Shown: piece after piece, positions 1 to 6,375 of the stretch
How positions within the stretch are numbered: the first letter of the stretch is position 1
Layout of the letters: each line of letters begins with the position of its first letter
NCBI GenBank assembly: GCA_023426345.1
Contig: JAFAAX010000195.1
Location: forward strand, 1-6,442
Length of the DNA stretch: 6,442 bases
DNA from: Actinomycetes bacterium
GTDB lineage: Bacteria > Actinomycetota > Actinomycetes > Actinomycetales > Actinomycetaceae
Direction: 5' to 3'
Notes under the pieces: generated by a model
What the model was told of the DNA's origin: nothing
The model's input: the letters and a program-made list of their open reading frames with translations, nothing else
The model's database searches: none
Translations under genes and position numbers: made by a program

Positions 1-5
1 CGTGT

Positions 6-46
6 GGGGGGGGGGGGGCGCGGGGGGGGGGGCGGGGGGGGGGGGG
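6..46 (+). repeat. Extreme G-rich tract (runs of 13, 11 and 13 G)
   Basis: Uninterrupted G runs occupy 6-18, 22-32 and 34-46, broken only by CGC and a single C. The tract lies at the left edge, about 40 bp after the lipoprotein stop on the coding strand, where it reads as C runs. It could be real (G-quadruplex-forming or slippage-prone) or, quite plausibly, a base-calling or assembly artefact at a contig end. The remaining 47-86 shows no gene or clear terminator. Confidence 0.8.
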
Positions 47-86
47 CGCGCCGCCGCGGACCTGCCGCTCGTCTGCGGGGCGTCGG

Positions 87-1181
87 TCACTTCCCGCTGA
101 GGACGTCGACGAAGGCGTCGATCGCCTGTCCGATGGAGCGCAGGCCCCCGGCCCCCCAGACGCTGGGCGGGAACGCATAGGCCCGGCCCTCCCTCACGGC
201 GGGCAGCTCGTTCCAGATCGGGGACTTCTGCATCTCGGTGACGTAGGAGTCCTCCCCGATGGCCCCGGAGTAGATGAGCGTGGCGTCGCCGACGGCGGTC
301 AGGCCCTCGATGTCGGTCTGGCTGAGGCCGTAGGCGGGATCGATCCCGCCCGATCCGTAGGAGGCGTTGATGTCGTCGGTCCAGGCCGGCGTGAGCCCCA
401 GGTCGGCGCCGAGCTCGCTGAACTGGGCGCCCTCCCCGTAGGGGCGGATGACGACGTTGCCGGCCTCGACCCAGCCGTCGAAGAACAGGAACTCCTTGAC
501 CGGCAGGTTCAGGGCGTCCATGGCCGTGTGGCCCTCGGCCAGATGGTCGTCGAACTCCTGGACGAGCTGCTCGGCGCGCTCGGTGCGCCCGGTGGCCTGC
601 GCGATCAGGGACAGGACCTTCTTCGTGTTGTCGATCTGCCCGTTCGCGTCGGCGCCGATCGTCGCGAGCACGGGCACGCCGCGGGACTCCAGCGTCGAGA
701 GGATCTCATCGTCGACGCCCGCCACCTCGACGACCACCAGATCGGGGTCCTGGGCGTAGATCGCGTCCAGATCGGGCTCCCCGCGCTGCCCGGCATCGGC
801 GACGCCCTCGGGCAGGGTCTCCGCCGAGACGTAGGTCGAGTACCCCTCCGGGTCGGCCACGGCCACCGGGGTGAGGCACAGGGAGAGGACGTCCTCGGTC
901 TGCTGCCACTCCAGGACGGCGACGCGGCTGGCCGGCTGGTCCAGCTCGACCGTGCGGCCCACGCCGTCGGTCATCGACACGGGGCCGGTGGACGTCGCCA
1001 CGGTGGCGGGGTCGCATCCCTCCGACAGCGTGTTGAACGTCGAGGCGGCCTCGCCGGAGGCGGCGCCGGTCGCGCCCGACGCGCCGGACGCCGATTCGGA
1101 CGTGGAGGTCGTCCCGCACGCGGACAGGGCCAGGGCGGTGACGGCGAACAGGGCGAGGGGCGCCCTGCGGATCGTGGTCAT
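87..1181 (-). CDS. FhuD-like iron-siderophore ABC transporter substrate-binding lipoprotein
   Basis: Predicted lipid-anchored receptor (364 aa) that captures a ferric siderophore outside the membrane and hands it to an ABC permease. Residues 1-22 form a lipoprotein signal: Arg pair at 5-6, a hydrophobic core, and a lipobox LSAC with Cys22 as the lipidated residue. A Ser/Gly/Ala linker follows (about 23-48), then a periplasmic-binding fold. The blocks RVAVLEW (86-92), VADPEGYSTYV (108-118) and DAGQRGEPDLDAI (129-141) closely follow the pattern of FhuD, so a hydroxamate-type ligand is my inference. The C-terminal block around residues 320-362 is also typical of the family. Cys56 and Cys102 are the only cysteines of the mature domain and could form a disulfide. 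The ATG is preceded by an AAAGG-like ribosome site about 9 nt away. It lies 131 bp downstream of the ATPase gene. Family assignment is firm; ligand is not. Confidence 0.93.
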   Translation of the reverse strand: MTTIRRAPLALFAVTALALSACGTTSTSESASGASGATGAASGEAASTFNTLSEGCDPATVATSTGPVSMTDGVGRTVELDQPASRVAVLEWQQTEDVLSLCLTPVAVADPEGYSTYVSAETLPEGVADAGQRGEPDLDAIYAQDPDLVVVEVAGVDDEILSTLESRGVPVLATIGADANGQIDNTKKVLSLIAQATGRTERAEQLVQEFDDHLAEGHTAMDALNLPVKEFLFFDGWVEAGNVVIRPYGEGAQFSELGADLGLTPAWTDDINASYGSGGIDPAYGLSQTDIEGLTAVGDATLIYSGAIGEDSYVTEMQKSPIWNELPAVREGRAYAFPPSVWGAGGLRSIGQAIDAFVDVLSGK

Positions 1182-1207
1182 GGGGTGGAGCCTTTCTGGG
1201 GTGGGAG

Positions 1208-1225
1208 GGGCCCCGATCGGGGCCC
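1208..1225. repeat. 18-bp perfect palindrome between the ATPase and lipoprotein genes
   Basis: GGGCCCCGATCGGGGCCC is its own reverse complement. In RNA it would fold to a 7-bp GC stem with a GATC loop. It sits in the 131-bp spacer, 26 bp before the lipoprotein start and about 87 bp after the ATPase stop. There is no T-rich tail on the coding strand, so an intrinsic terminator is doubtful; an RNA-stabilising processing hairpin, attenuator or protein site are alternatives. The rest of the spacer holds only short CAGGGA-type repeats (about 1235-1255). Confidence 0.6.
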
Positions 1226-1312
1226 GTCGGGCAGAGACAGGGCAGGGACAGGGACGAGGGCGGCCCGCGCGGCGAGGTCCCGGCAGGCGCCCGGACCGCG
1301 GACGGACGCCGG

Positions 1313-2143
1313 TCAGGCGGCGGCCCCCGCGCAGCGCCGCCGCGGCGCCGGGTCGATGCGCAGACGGCCGTTGCCGGGGTCGACGTGGACGTCGACGGGC
1401 AATCCGTAGACCTGCTCGATGTTCCGGGCCGTCAGCACGTCCAGGGGGGCGCCCATCGCGTGGATGCGCCCCTCCCCCATGAGGACCAGGACGTCGGCCA
1501 GGCCGGCCGCCTGGTCGAGGTCGTGGAGGACCACGCCGACGCAGACGCCGTGGGCGTCGGCCAGGTCGCGGACCAGATCCAGGATCTCGACCTGGTAGCG
1601 CAGGTCCAGGTGGTTCGTGGGCTCGTCGAGCAGCAGGATGCCGGTGTCCTGGGCCAGGCAGGAGGCCAGCCAGACGCGCTGCATCTCCCCGCCGGACAGC
1701 TCGGCGGCGGTGCGGTCGACCAGGCCGGCCATGCCGGTGAGGGCCAGCGCGCGCTCGATGGCCGCGTGGTCGTCCGAGGACAGTCCGGCGAAGCGCCGGC
1801 GGTAGGGGTGGCGGCCCAAGGCGACCACCTCGCCGACCGTCAGCCCCTGGGGGGCGGTGCGGGACTGGGCGAACAGGGTGACCTCGCGGGCGTAGTCGCG
1901 TCCCGTGAGGGCGCCGACGGGGCGGGCCGCCTCGCCGTCGACCAGGAGGACCTCCCCGCTGGACGCCGGGTGCAGCCGGGCGAAGGACCGCAGGAGGGTC
2001 GACTTGCCGGATCCGTTCGGACCGACCAGGGCCGTGACGCGCCCGGGCGCGAGCGGGACGGAGACGTCGTGGACGACCTCGGCGCGCCCGTATCCCAGGG
2101 TGAGGCCGCGGCCGTCCAGTCCGCTGTGCCGCTCGGTGGGCAT
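1313..2143 (-). CDS. Iron-siderophore ABC transporter ATP-binding protein (FecE/FhuC family)
   Basis: Cytoplasmic ATPase subunit (276 aa) that would power import of ferric siderophore. All ABC elements are intact: Walker A GPNGSGKST (41-49), Q-loop Gln93, signature LSGGEMQR (149-156), Walker B ILLLDEP (169-175) with catalytic Glu174, D-loop NHLD, and H-loop His207 in LHDLDQA. Length and the C-terminal block after the H-loop (GRIHAMGAP, about 225-233) fit the iron-complex subfamily. I chose the ATG at 2143 because AGGAGG lies 5 to 8 nt upstream; the frame stays open to an ATG at 2230, but those 29 extra codons cross the operator and promoter candidate and read as non-homologous. The substrate-binding lipoprotein follows, supporting the siderophore role. 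The partner permease is not in the window. Likely iron-repressed through the upstream dyad cluster (inference). Confidence 0.93.
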   Translation of the reverse strand: MPTERHSGLDGRGLTLGYGRAEVVHDVSVPLAPGRVTALVGPNGSGKSTLLRSFARLHPASSGEVLLVDGEAARPVGALTGRDYAREVTLFAQSRTAPQGLTVGEVVALGRHPYRRRFAGLSSDDHAAIERALALTGMAGLVDRTAAELSGGEMQRVWLASCLAQDTGILLLDEPTNHLDLRYQVEILDLVRDLADAHGVCVGVVLHDLDQAAGLADVLVLMGEGRIHAMGAPLDVLTARNIEQVYGLPVDVHVDPGNGRLRIDPAPRRRCAGAAA

Positions 2144-2148
2144 GGGCG

Positions 2149-2157
2149 CCTCCTCCT
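2149..2157 (-). promoter_or_regulatory. Ribosome binding site of the ABC ATPase gene
   Basis: The minus strand carries AGGAGGAGG, giving AGGAGG at 5 or 8 nt before the ATG at 2143. This strong site decides in favour of that start over the in-frame ATG at 2230. Confidence 0.75.
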
Positions 2158-2163
2158 CAGGTC

Positions 2164-2203
2164 GATCACCAACAAAGGGTGACCTCACCTTAGGCAGGTG
2201 ATC
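2164..2203. repeat. Symmetric cluster of four GGTGA/TCACC half-sites
   Basis: Four half-sites alternate in orientation: GATCACC (2164-2170), GGTGA (2178-2182), TCACC (2185-2189) and GGTGATC (2197-2203). The outer pair and the inner pair share one symmetry axis at 2183.5, and half-site centres are spaced 12, 7 and 12 bp. The inner pair makes the palindrome GGTGACCTCACC (arms of 5). The two right-hand sites also form TCACCTTAGGCAGGTGA. This organisation is typical of an operator bound by two repressor dimers, but which protein binds is unknown. Confidence 0.6.
2174..2192 (-). promoter_or_regulatory. Candidate DtxR/IdeR-type iron box upstream of the siderophore ATPase gene
   Basis: On the minus strand this 19-mer reads TAAGGTGAGGTCACCCTTT. 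By eye it matches the published-style consensus TWAGGTWAGSCTWACCTWA at 14 of 19 positions, with the left half-site nearly perfect. It contains TAAGGT (2187-2192), which could also serve as the -10 element, so a bound repressor would block transcription of the ferric-siderophore genes when iron is plentiful. No good -35 is visible. Lying 31 bp upstream of the ATPase start, it is well placed. The regulator assignment is inference. Confidence 0.5.
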
Positions 2204-2284
2204 CTCCCCTCCGCCAGAGGGGCCGACCATTCCGACCTGCGGGAACGATCACATCACGGTGTCCGGATCGCCTCCCGCCCACGC

Positions 2285-2303
2285 GGCGCCGCGCCCCGGC
2301 GCC
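2285..2303 (-). terminator. Weak hairpin after era, possible terminator
   Basis: GGCGCC at 2285-2290 and again at 2298-2303 can pair as a 6-bp GC stem with a 7-nt loop, 17 nt after the era stop. There is no T tract, so termination efficiency is uncertain. It separates the housekeeping operon from the siderophore promoter region. Confidence 0.35.
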
Positions 2304-2319
2304 CCAGAATTCCGCGCCC

Positions 2320-3513
2320 TCAGAACCCCAGGCGCCCCAGCATCTTCGGGTCGGACTGCCAGTCCTTGGCGGTGCGCACGTGGAGGTCGAGGAAGACGCG
2401 ACGGTCGAGCAGCCGCTCGATCTCGGCCCGCGAGCGCGTCCCGATGTCCTTGAGCCGGGCCCCCCGCTTCCCGATGATGATGGCCTTCTGCGAGTCGCGC
2501 TCGACGTAGATGTTGACGTGGACGTCGAGCAGCGGCTTCCCGGCCTGGCCCTCGCGCGGCTCCCGCTCGGTGATCTCCTCCACCTGGACGGCCACGGAGT
2601 GCGGCAGCTCCTCGCGCACGCCCTCCAGCGCGGCCTCGCGGACGAACTCCGCGATGAGGGTCTCGCGCGACTCGTCGGTGATGTCGCCGTCGGGGTAGAG
2701 CGGCGGGGACTGCGGCATGAGGTCCGCCAGGACGTCCGCCAGCTCCCCGACCTGCTCGCCCGTGGCCGCCGACACCGGCACGATCGCCGTCCACTCCCCC
2801 ATCTTGTCGATGTCCATGAGGTGGCGCATCAGGCGCTCCCGGCTCACCAGGTCCGTCTTGGTCGCCACCGCCACCTTCGGGGCACGCACGCCGCCCAGCT
2901 CGCGCGCGATGAAGCGGTCGCCCGGCCCGACGCGCTGGTCGGCGGGCAGGCAGAAGACGACGGCGTCGACCTCGGAGAGGGCCTCGCGCACCATGTCGTT
3001 GAGGCGCTTGCCCAGCAGGGTGCGCGGCCGGTGGTACCCGGGCGTGTCGACGATGACCAGCTGGGACTCGGGGCGGTGGACGATGCCGCGGATGTTGTGC
3101 CGCGTCGTCTCCGGGCGACCCGATGTGATCGCGACCTTCTGCCCCACCAGCGCGTTCGTCAGCGTGGACTTGCCGACGTTGGGACGGCCCACGACGGAGA
3201 CGAACCCCGCGCGGAAGCCCTCGGGGTAGTCCGGCATGACCAGGCCCGCCCCCGCGTTCGCGGCGTCCCTCAGGCTGCGCAGGTCCTCGAGGCCGGCCGC
3301 CGCGGCCTCGGCCGCCGCGTCCGTCGCCTCCTCCAGGCCCGCCGCGCCGTCGGGATCGTCGTCGGCGTCATCGACGAGGGCGTCGCCCTCCCGCTCGCCG
3401 TCGCCCCCGGGAGCGTCTCCGCTCTCCCCCCCGGCGGCGCGGGCGCCCTCCCACTGCGCGTCGTCCAGGGCGTTCGGCCCGGCCATCAACTCGTCGTCGC
3501 TGGGGAATCTCAT
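2320..3513 (-). CDS. era: GTPase Era, with long acidic N-terminal extension
   Basis: Ribosome-assembly GTPase that binds the 3' end of 16S rRNA during 30S maturation. The GTPase core begins near residue 100: G1 GRPNVGKST (109-117), G2 region ETTRHNI (135-141), G3 DTPG (156-159), G4 TKTD (218-221, in place of the more common NKxD), G5 SAA (248-250). The C-terminal KH domain (about 330-397) has the RNA-binding GKRG loop (348-351) and the typical ending KMLGRLGF. At 397 aa it is nearly 100 residues longer than a usual Era; residues 1-92 are rich in Asp, Glu, Ala and Gly and look disordered. The start at 3513 overlaps the preceding stop as ATGA and has GGAAGG 10 nt upstream, so the long form is preferred. 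An internal ATG at 3237 (residue 93, MPDYPEGF) would give a standard-length protein but lacks a clear ribosome site. Last gene of the phoH operon. Confidence 0.96.
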   Translation of the reverse strand: MRFPSDDELMAGPNALDDAQWEGARAAGGESGDAPGGDGEREGDALVDDADDDPDGAAGLEEATDAAAEAAAAGLEDLRSLRDAANAGAGLVMPDYPEGFRAGFVSVVGRPNVGKSTLTNALVGQKVAITSGRPETTRHNIRGIVHRPESQLVIVDTPGYHRPRTLLGKRLNDMVREALSEVDAVVFCLPADQRVGPGDRFIARELGGVRAPKVAVATKTDLVSRERLMRHLMDIDKMGEWTAIVPVSAATGEQVGELADVLADLMPQSPPLYPDGDITDESRETLIAEFVREAALEGVREELPHSVAVQVEEITEREPREGQAGKPLLDVHVNIYVERDSQKAIIIGKRGARLKDIGTRSRAEIERLLDRRVFLDLHVRTAKDWQSDPKMLGRLGF

Positions 3514-4871
3514 GCCTGGGTGTCCTTCCGGTCGTTCCCGTCGGTCTCGGCGCCCGCTCCCGCCGCGTCAGCGGCGGCGCCCTCGTCGATCATCCGCGAG
3601 CACAGGACCGTGCCCACCTGGCGGCGGCGCCCCCGGGACTCCTCGGCCACCATGCGGATGCCCAGCAGGACGCCCGTGCTGCCGGGCAGCGGCACCTTCC
3701 CGATCGCCTTGCCCAGGAGCCCGCCGACGGAGTCGACGTCCTGGTCCTCGACCTCCAGGCCCAGCAGCTCGCCGAGCTCGTCGATGGGGAACCGCGCGGG
3801 CACGCGCCACACGCCGGGCGCCACCTCCTCGGGCTCCACGACGTTGCGGTCGTGCTCGTCGGTGAGTTCCCCGACGACCTCCTCCAGGAGGTCCTCCAGC
3901 GTGACCAGGCCCGCGATCCCGCCGTACTCGTCGACGACGACGGCCAGGTGGAAGTGCTCGGACTGCATCTGGCGGAGCAGGTCGTCCGCGGGCTTCATCT
4001 CCACGGTGTACTCGGCGGGGCGCATCATCTGCTCGGCCGTCAGCCCCGCCGCCTCCGCGCCGCGCGTCTCCAGGCGCTGGACGACGTCCTTGAAATAGAG
4101 GACGCCGCGCATGTCGTCGACGTCCTCGCCGATGACGGGGATGCGGGAGAACCCGGAGCGCACGAACAGGCTGAGCGCCTCGTGGGCCGCCGTGTCCGCG
4201 TCGACGCTCACCATGTCCGTGCGGGGGACCATCACCTCGCGCACCAGGGTGTGCCCGAGCTCGAAGACGGAGCGCAGCATCTCGCGGTCCTCCTCCTCGA
4301 AGCCCTCGGTCTCCCCCACCTGGTCGACCATCTCGCGCAGATCGTCGGCCATCTCCTGGCGGGCCTCGGCCTCGGTGCGCGACGGCTGGGGCATCCAGGA
4401 GCGCACGGCCCGGATCAGCGGGTCCGCGACGTGGGTGGCGCGCATGAGCCGGCGGGACAGGCCCGCGCCCAGCAGCGCGACGCCCTCGGGGGTGCGGGTG
4501 GCCAGGCGCACCGGGACCACGGTGACCACGGCGAACTGGAAGACGCCGACCACCGCGACGGCGATCAGGGCGATCGCCCACCACGGCAGCGGCAGCGCGA
4601 CCAGAGCCAACGTCACGGCGACCGCGCCGACCACCTGGAGCAGCGTCCGCGTGCCGCGCAGCGTCATGCGGGTGCGCTCCCGGTGGGCGAGCAGCGCGAC
4701 CAGGTCGTCCGCGTGGCGCCGGCCGTCCTCGACCAGGTCCTCCGCCGCCGCGCGGGAGAGCCGCTGCAGGGCCGTCTCGATCGCGGAGAGCACGCCGGCG
4801 GCCAGCAGGGCGAGGACCCCGATGACGACCAGCGCCACCACGGGCGCGGACCCGAAGGACCCTCCCGTCAT
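3510..4871 (-). CDS. CNNM/CorC-family membrane protein with CBS domain pair (HlyC/CorC type)
   Basis: Predicted inner-membrane protein (453 aa) of the family linked to magnesium/cobalt efflux or homeostasis; older annotations call it a hemolysin, which is not supported here. Order of domains: a DUF21/CNNM membrane region with hydrophobic segments near 9-31, 76-96 and 97-119, including the family-typical SAIETALQRLSRA (29-41); a linker helix (about 165-205); a CBS pair (about 213-265, beginning MVPRTDMVSVD, and 281-335, with HLAVVVDEYGGIAGLVTLED); and a CorC_HlyC transporter-associated domain (about 347-425) with PIDELGELLGL. The last 25 residues are a low-complexity Ala/Gly/Asp tail. Its ATG overlaps the ybeY stop (ATGA) and no strong ribosome site is visible, so translation probably depends on coupling. 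Its place between ybeY and era is a conserved bacterial arrangement (ybeX in Escherichia coli also follows ybeY). The transported ion is not readable from sequence. Confidence 0.93.
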   Translation of the reverse strand: MTGGSFGSAPVVALVVIGVLALLAAGVLSAIETALQRLSRAAAEDLVEDGRRHADDLVALLAHRERTRMTLRGTRTLLQVVGAVAVTLALVALPLPWWAIALIAVAVVGVFQFAVVTVVPVRLATRTPEGVALLGAGLSRRLMRATHVADPLIRAVRSWMPQPSRTEAEARQEMADDLREMVDQVGETEGFEEEDREMLRSVFELGHTLVREVMVPRTDMVSVDADTAAHEALSLFVRSGFSRIPVIGEDVDDMRGVLYFKDVVQRLETRGAEAAGLTAEQMMRPAEYTVEMKPADDLLRQMQSEHFHLAVVVDEYGGIAGLVTLEDLLEEVVGELTDEHDRNVVEPEEVAPGVWRVPARFPIDELGELLGLEVEDQDVDSVGGLLGKAIGKVPLPGSTGVLLGIRMVAEESRGRRRQVGTVLCSRMIDEGAAADAAGAGAETDGNDRKDTQA

Positions 4872-5314
4872 CGGGTGGCCAGGAACGTGAGGAGGAGGCG
4901 GCGCTGGAGGGCGAACATCTCATCGCGCTCCTCCGGCTCGGCATGGTCGTAGCCCAGGAGGTGGAGCATCCCGTGGGTGGCGAGCATCAGCATCTCCTCC
5001 GCCGTCGAGTGCCCGGCCTCGGCGGCCTGGGCCTCCGCGACCTGCGGGCAGACGCAGATGTCCCCGAGGGTCCCCTCCGCGGGCTCCTCCTCGGTGCCCG
5101 GGCGCAGCTCGTCCATGGGGAAGCTCATCACGTCCGTGGGTCCCTCCAGATCGAGCCACCGCACATGGAGTTCGGCCATCGGCTCGGGGTCGATGAACAA
5201 GATGTTGAGCTCCGCCCCCGTCGACACATGCATCTGCGTGAGCACGAAATCGGCGAGCGCGGCGAACTCGGCCTCGTCGATGTCATACGTGGTCTCGTTG
5301 ATGACCTCGGTCAC
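4868..5314 (-). CDS. ybeY: Endoribonuclease YbeY (16S rRNA 3'-end maturation factor)
   Basis: Zinc-dependent endoribonuclease (148 aa) that acts in 16S rRNA 3'-end maturation and ribosome quality control. The signature HGMLHLLGYDH is complete, with zinc-ligand histidines 114, 118 and 124. The upstream block HVRWLDLEGPTDVMSFPMDE (50-69) matches the conserved region around the family's invariant Arg (Arg52 here), followed by the LGDICVCP strand (83-90). I chose the GTG at 5314 because GGGAGG lies 6 nt upstream and the GTG overlaps the phoH stop as GTGA; starting here gives the usual family length. An in-frame ATG at 5362 would add 16 residues (Gly/Pro/Arg-rich) read from inside phoH and is unlikely. 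Its stop overlaps the start of the CNNM/CorC gene. Functionally it pairs with Era downstream and PhoH upstream. Confidence 0.96.
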   Translation of the reverse strand: MTEVINETTYDIDEAEFAALADFVLTQMHVSTGAELNILFIDPEPMAELHVRWLDLEGPTDVMSFPMDELRPGTEEEPAEGTLGDICVCPQVAEAQAAEAGHSTAEEMLMLATHGMLHLLGYDHAEPEERDEMFALQRRLLLTFLATR

Positions 5315-6321
5315 CGGGGTCCTCCCTTCGTGGCGCCCATGCGGGCCTGCTGCTGGTCCCACCGGGCGTAGGCGTCGATGATCTCGCCCACCAGGCGGTG
5401 GCGCACGACGTCGGCACTGGTGAGGTGGATGAACTCGATGCCCTCGATGCCCGGCAGGATGTCCTCGACGACCATCAGCCCCGACCGCTGGTGGCCGGGC
5501 AGGTCGATCTGCGTGGTGTCGCCGGTGACGACCATCCGGGAGCGGAAGCCCAGCCGGGTGAGGAACATCTTCATCTGCGAGACGCTGGTGTTCTGGGCCT
5601 CGTCGAGGATGATGAACGAGTCGTTGAGGGTCCGCCCGCGCATGTAGGCCAGCGGCGCGACCTCGATGGTGCCGGCCTCCATGAGCTTGGGGAGGGCCTC
5701 CGGGTCGAGCATGTCGTGGAGGGCGTCGTAGAGGGGGCGCAGGTACGGGTCGATCTTGTCGGTGAGCGTGCCGGGGAGGAACCCGAGGTTCTCCCCCGCC
5801 TCGACCGCGGGGCGCGTGAGGACGATCCGGCGGACGTCCCCCGCGAGCAGGCGCGCGACGGCCTCGGCCATCGCCAGGTAGGTCTTGCCCGTGCCCGCGG
5901 GCCCGATGCCGAAGACGACCGTCGACCGCTCGATGGCATCGGTGTAGGCCCGCTGGCCGGGCGACTTCGGGCGGATCGACCGGCCGCCGACGCCGAGGAT
6001 CTCCTCGCCCCGCCCCTGCGGGGACACGGCCGCCTTCAACAGGTCGATCGCGTGCTGGACGGCCGCCGCGTCCAGGACGGCGCCGGAACGGGCCACCTCG
6101 ATGAGCTCGACGAGCAGCTGGGAGGCCAGATCGACGTCCTCGACGGGCCCGGACGCCGTGAGGACGCGTCCGGCCGCCAGGAACCGGACGGCCGGGAAGC
6201 CGCGCTCGACGGCGCGGAGCACCTGGTCGGAGGTCCCCAGGACGGCGAGGGGCTCGACCCCTTCGGGGATCGCGACGCGGCGCGTCGTCGCGACGACGCT
6301 GGGAACCGTCGGGTCACTCAT
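5311..6321 (-). CDS. phoH: PhoH-like ATPase (YbeZ type)
   Basis: Cytoplasmic P-loop ATPase (336 aa) related to the helicase superfamily I fold; YbeZ-type members are encoded beside YbeY and are thought to work with it in rRNA and RNA metabolism. The N-terminal part (about 15-75) is the small KH-like region of the family. Walker A is GPAGTGKT (140-147), Walker B FIILDEAQNT (236-245, Asp240-Glu241), and the sensor block TGDTTQIDLP (266-275) is intact, as is the RPAVEAGENLGFLPG block (170-184). An in-frame stop lies just upstream and no alternative ATG or GTG follows nearby, so the ATG at 6321 is forced, although the nearest AGGAG is 15 nt away, an unusually long spacing. It is the first gene of the four-gene coupled operon; its stop overlaps the ybeY GTG. 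Confidence 0.95.
   Translation of the reverse strand: MSDPTVPSVVATTRRVAIPEGVEPLAVLGTSDQVLRAVERGFPAVRFLAAGRVLTASGPVEDVDLASQLLVELIEVARSGAVLDAAAVQHAIDLLKAAVSPQGRGEEILGVGGRSIRPKSPGQRAYTDAIERSTVVFGIGPAGTGKTYLAMAEAVARLLAGDVRRIVLTRPAVEAGENLGFLPGTLTDKIDPYLRPLYDALHDMLDPEALPKLMEAGTIEVAPLAYMRGRTLNDSFIILDEAQNTSVSQMKMFLTRLGFRSRMVVTGDTTQIDLPGHQRSGLMVVEDILPGIEGIEFIHLTSADVVRHRLVGEIIDAYARWDQQQARMGATKGGPR
5321..5326 (-). promoter_or_regulatory. Ribosome binding site of ybeY inside phoH
   Basis: GGGAGG on the minus strand, within the last codons of phoH, ends 6 nt before the GTG at 5314. It fixes the ybeY start and shows that ybeY has its own ribosome site in addition to stop-start coupling. Confidence 0.7.
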
Positions 6322-6375
6322 GCGATGCGCCCATCACTCCTCATGTCCGTCGTGTGCGCGGTGCTGCCTGCGGCC

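Noticed and set aside
1235..1257. Short CAGGGA-type tandem repeats as a CRISPR or satellite
   Set aside because: Only two or three imperfect 6-mers in a G-rich spacer; no regular repeat-spacer structure.
2185..2201. TCACCTTAGGCAGGTGA as a second canonical iron box
   Set aside because: It is a perfect 6+6 inverted repeat but is offset from the iron-box consensus; kept only as part of the half-site cluster.
2144..2230. 29-codon N-terminal addition to the ABC ATPase
   Set aside because: Would run through the operator and -10 candidate and ignore the strong AGGAGG site at 2149-2157; family proteins start near the chosen ATG.
2380..4098. Plus-strand open frame of 572 codons opposite era and the CNNM/CorC gene
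   Set aside because: Antisense to two intact conserved genes; His/Arg/Asp/Gly-rich translation with no motif. Long open frames opposite genes are usual at this GC content.
3568..4944. Second minus-strand frame of 458 codons overlapping the CNNM/CorC gene
   Set aside because: Arg/Gly/Pro-rich off-frame translation, while the other frame encodes complete DUF21, CBS and CorC domains.
3852..4952. Plus-strand open frame of 366 codons opposite the CNNM/CorC gene and ybeY
   Set aside because: Low-complexity Gln/His/Arg-rich translation mirroring the real genes' codon pattern; no domain.
5315..5362. 16-codon N-terminal addition to YbeY
   Set aside because: Gly/Pro/Arg-rich sequence read off-frame inside phoH; the GTG at 5314 has a good ribosome site and gives the normal length.
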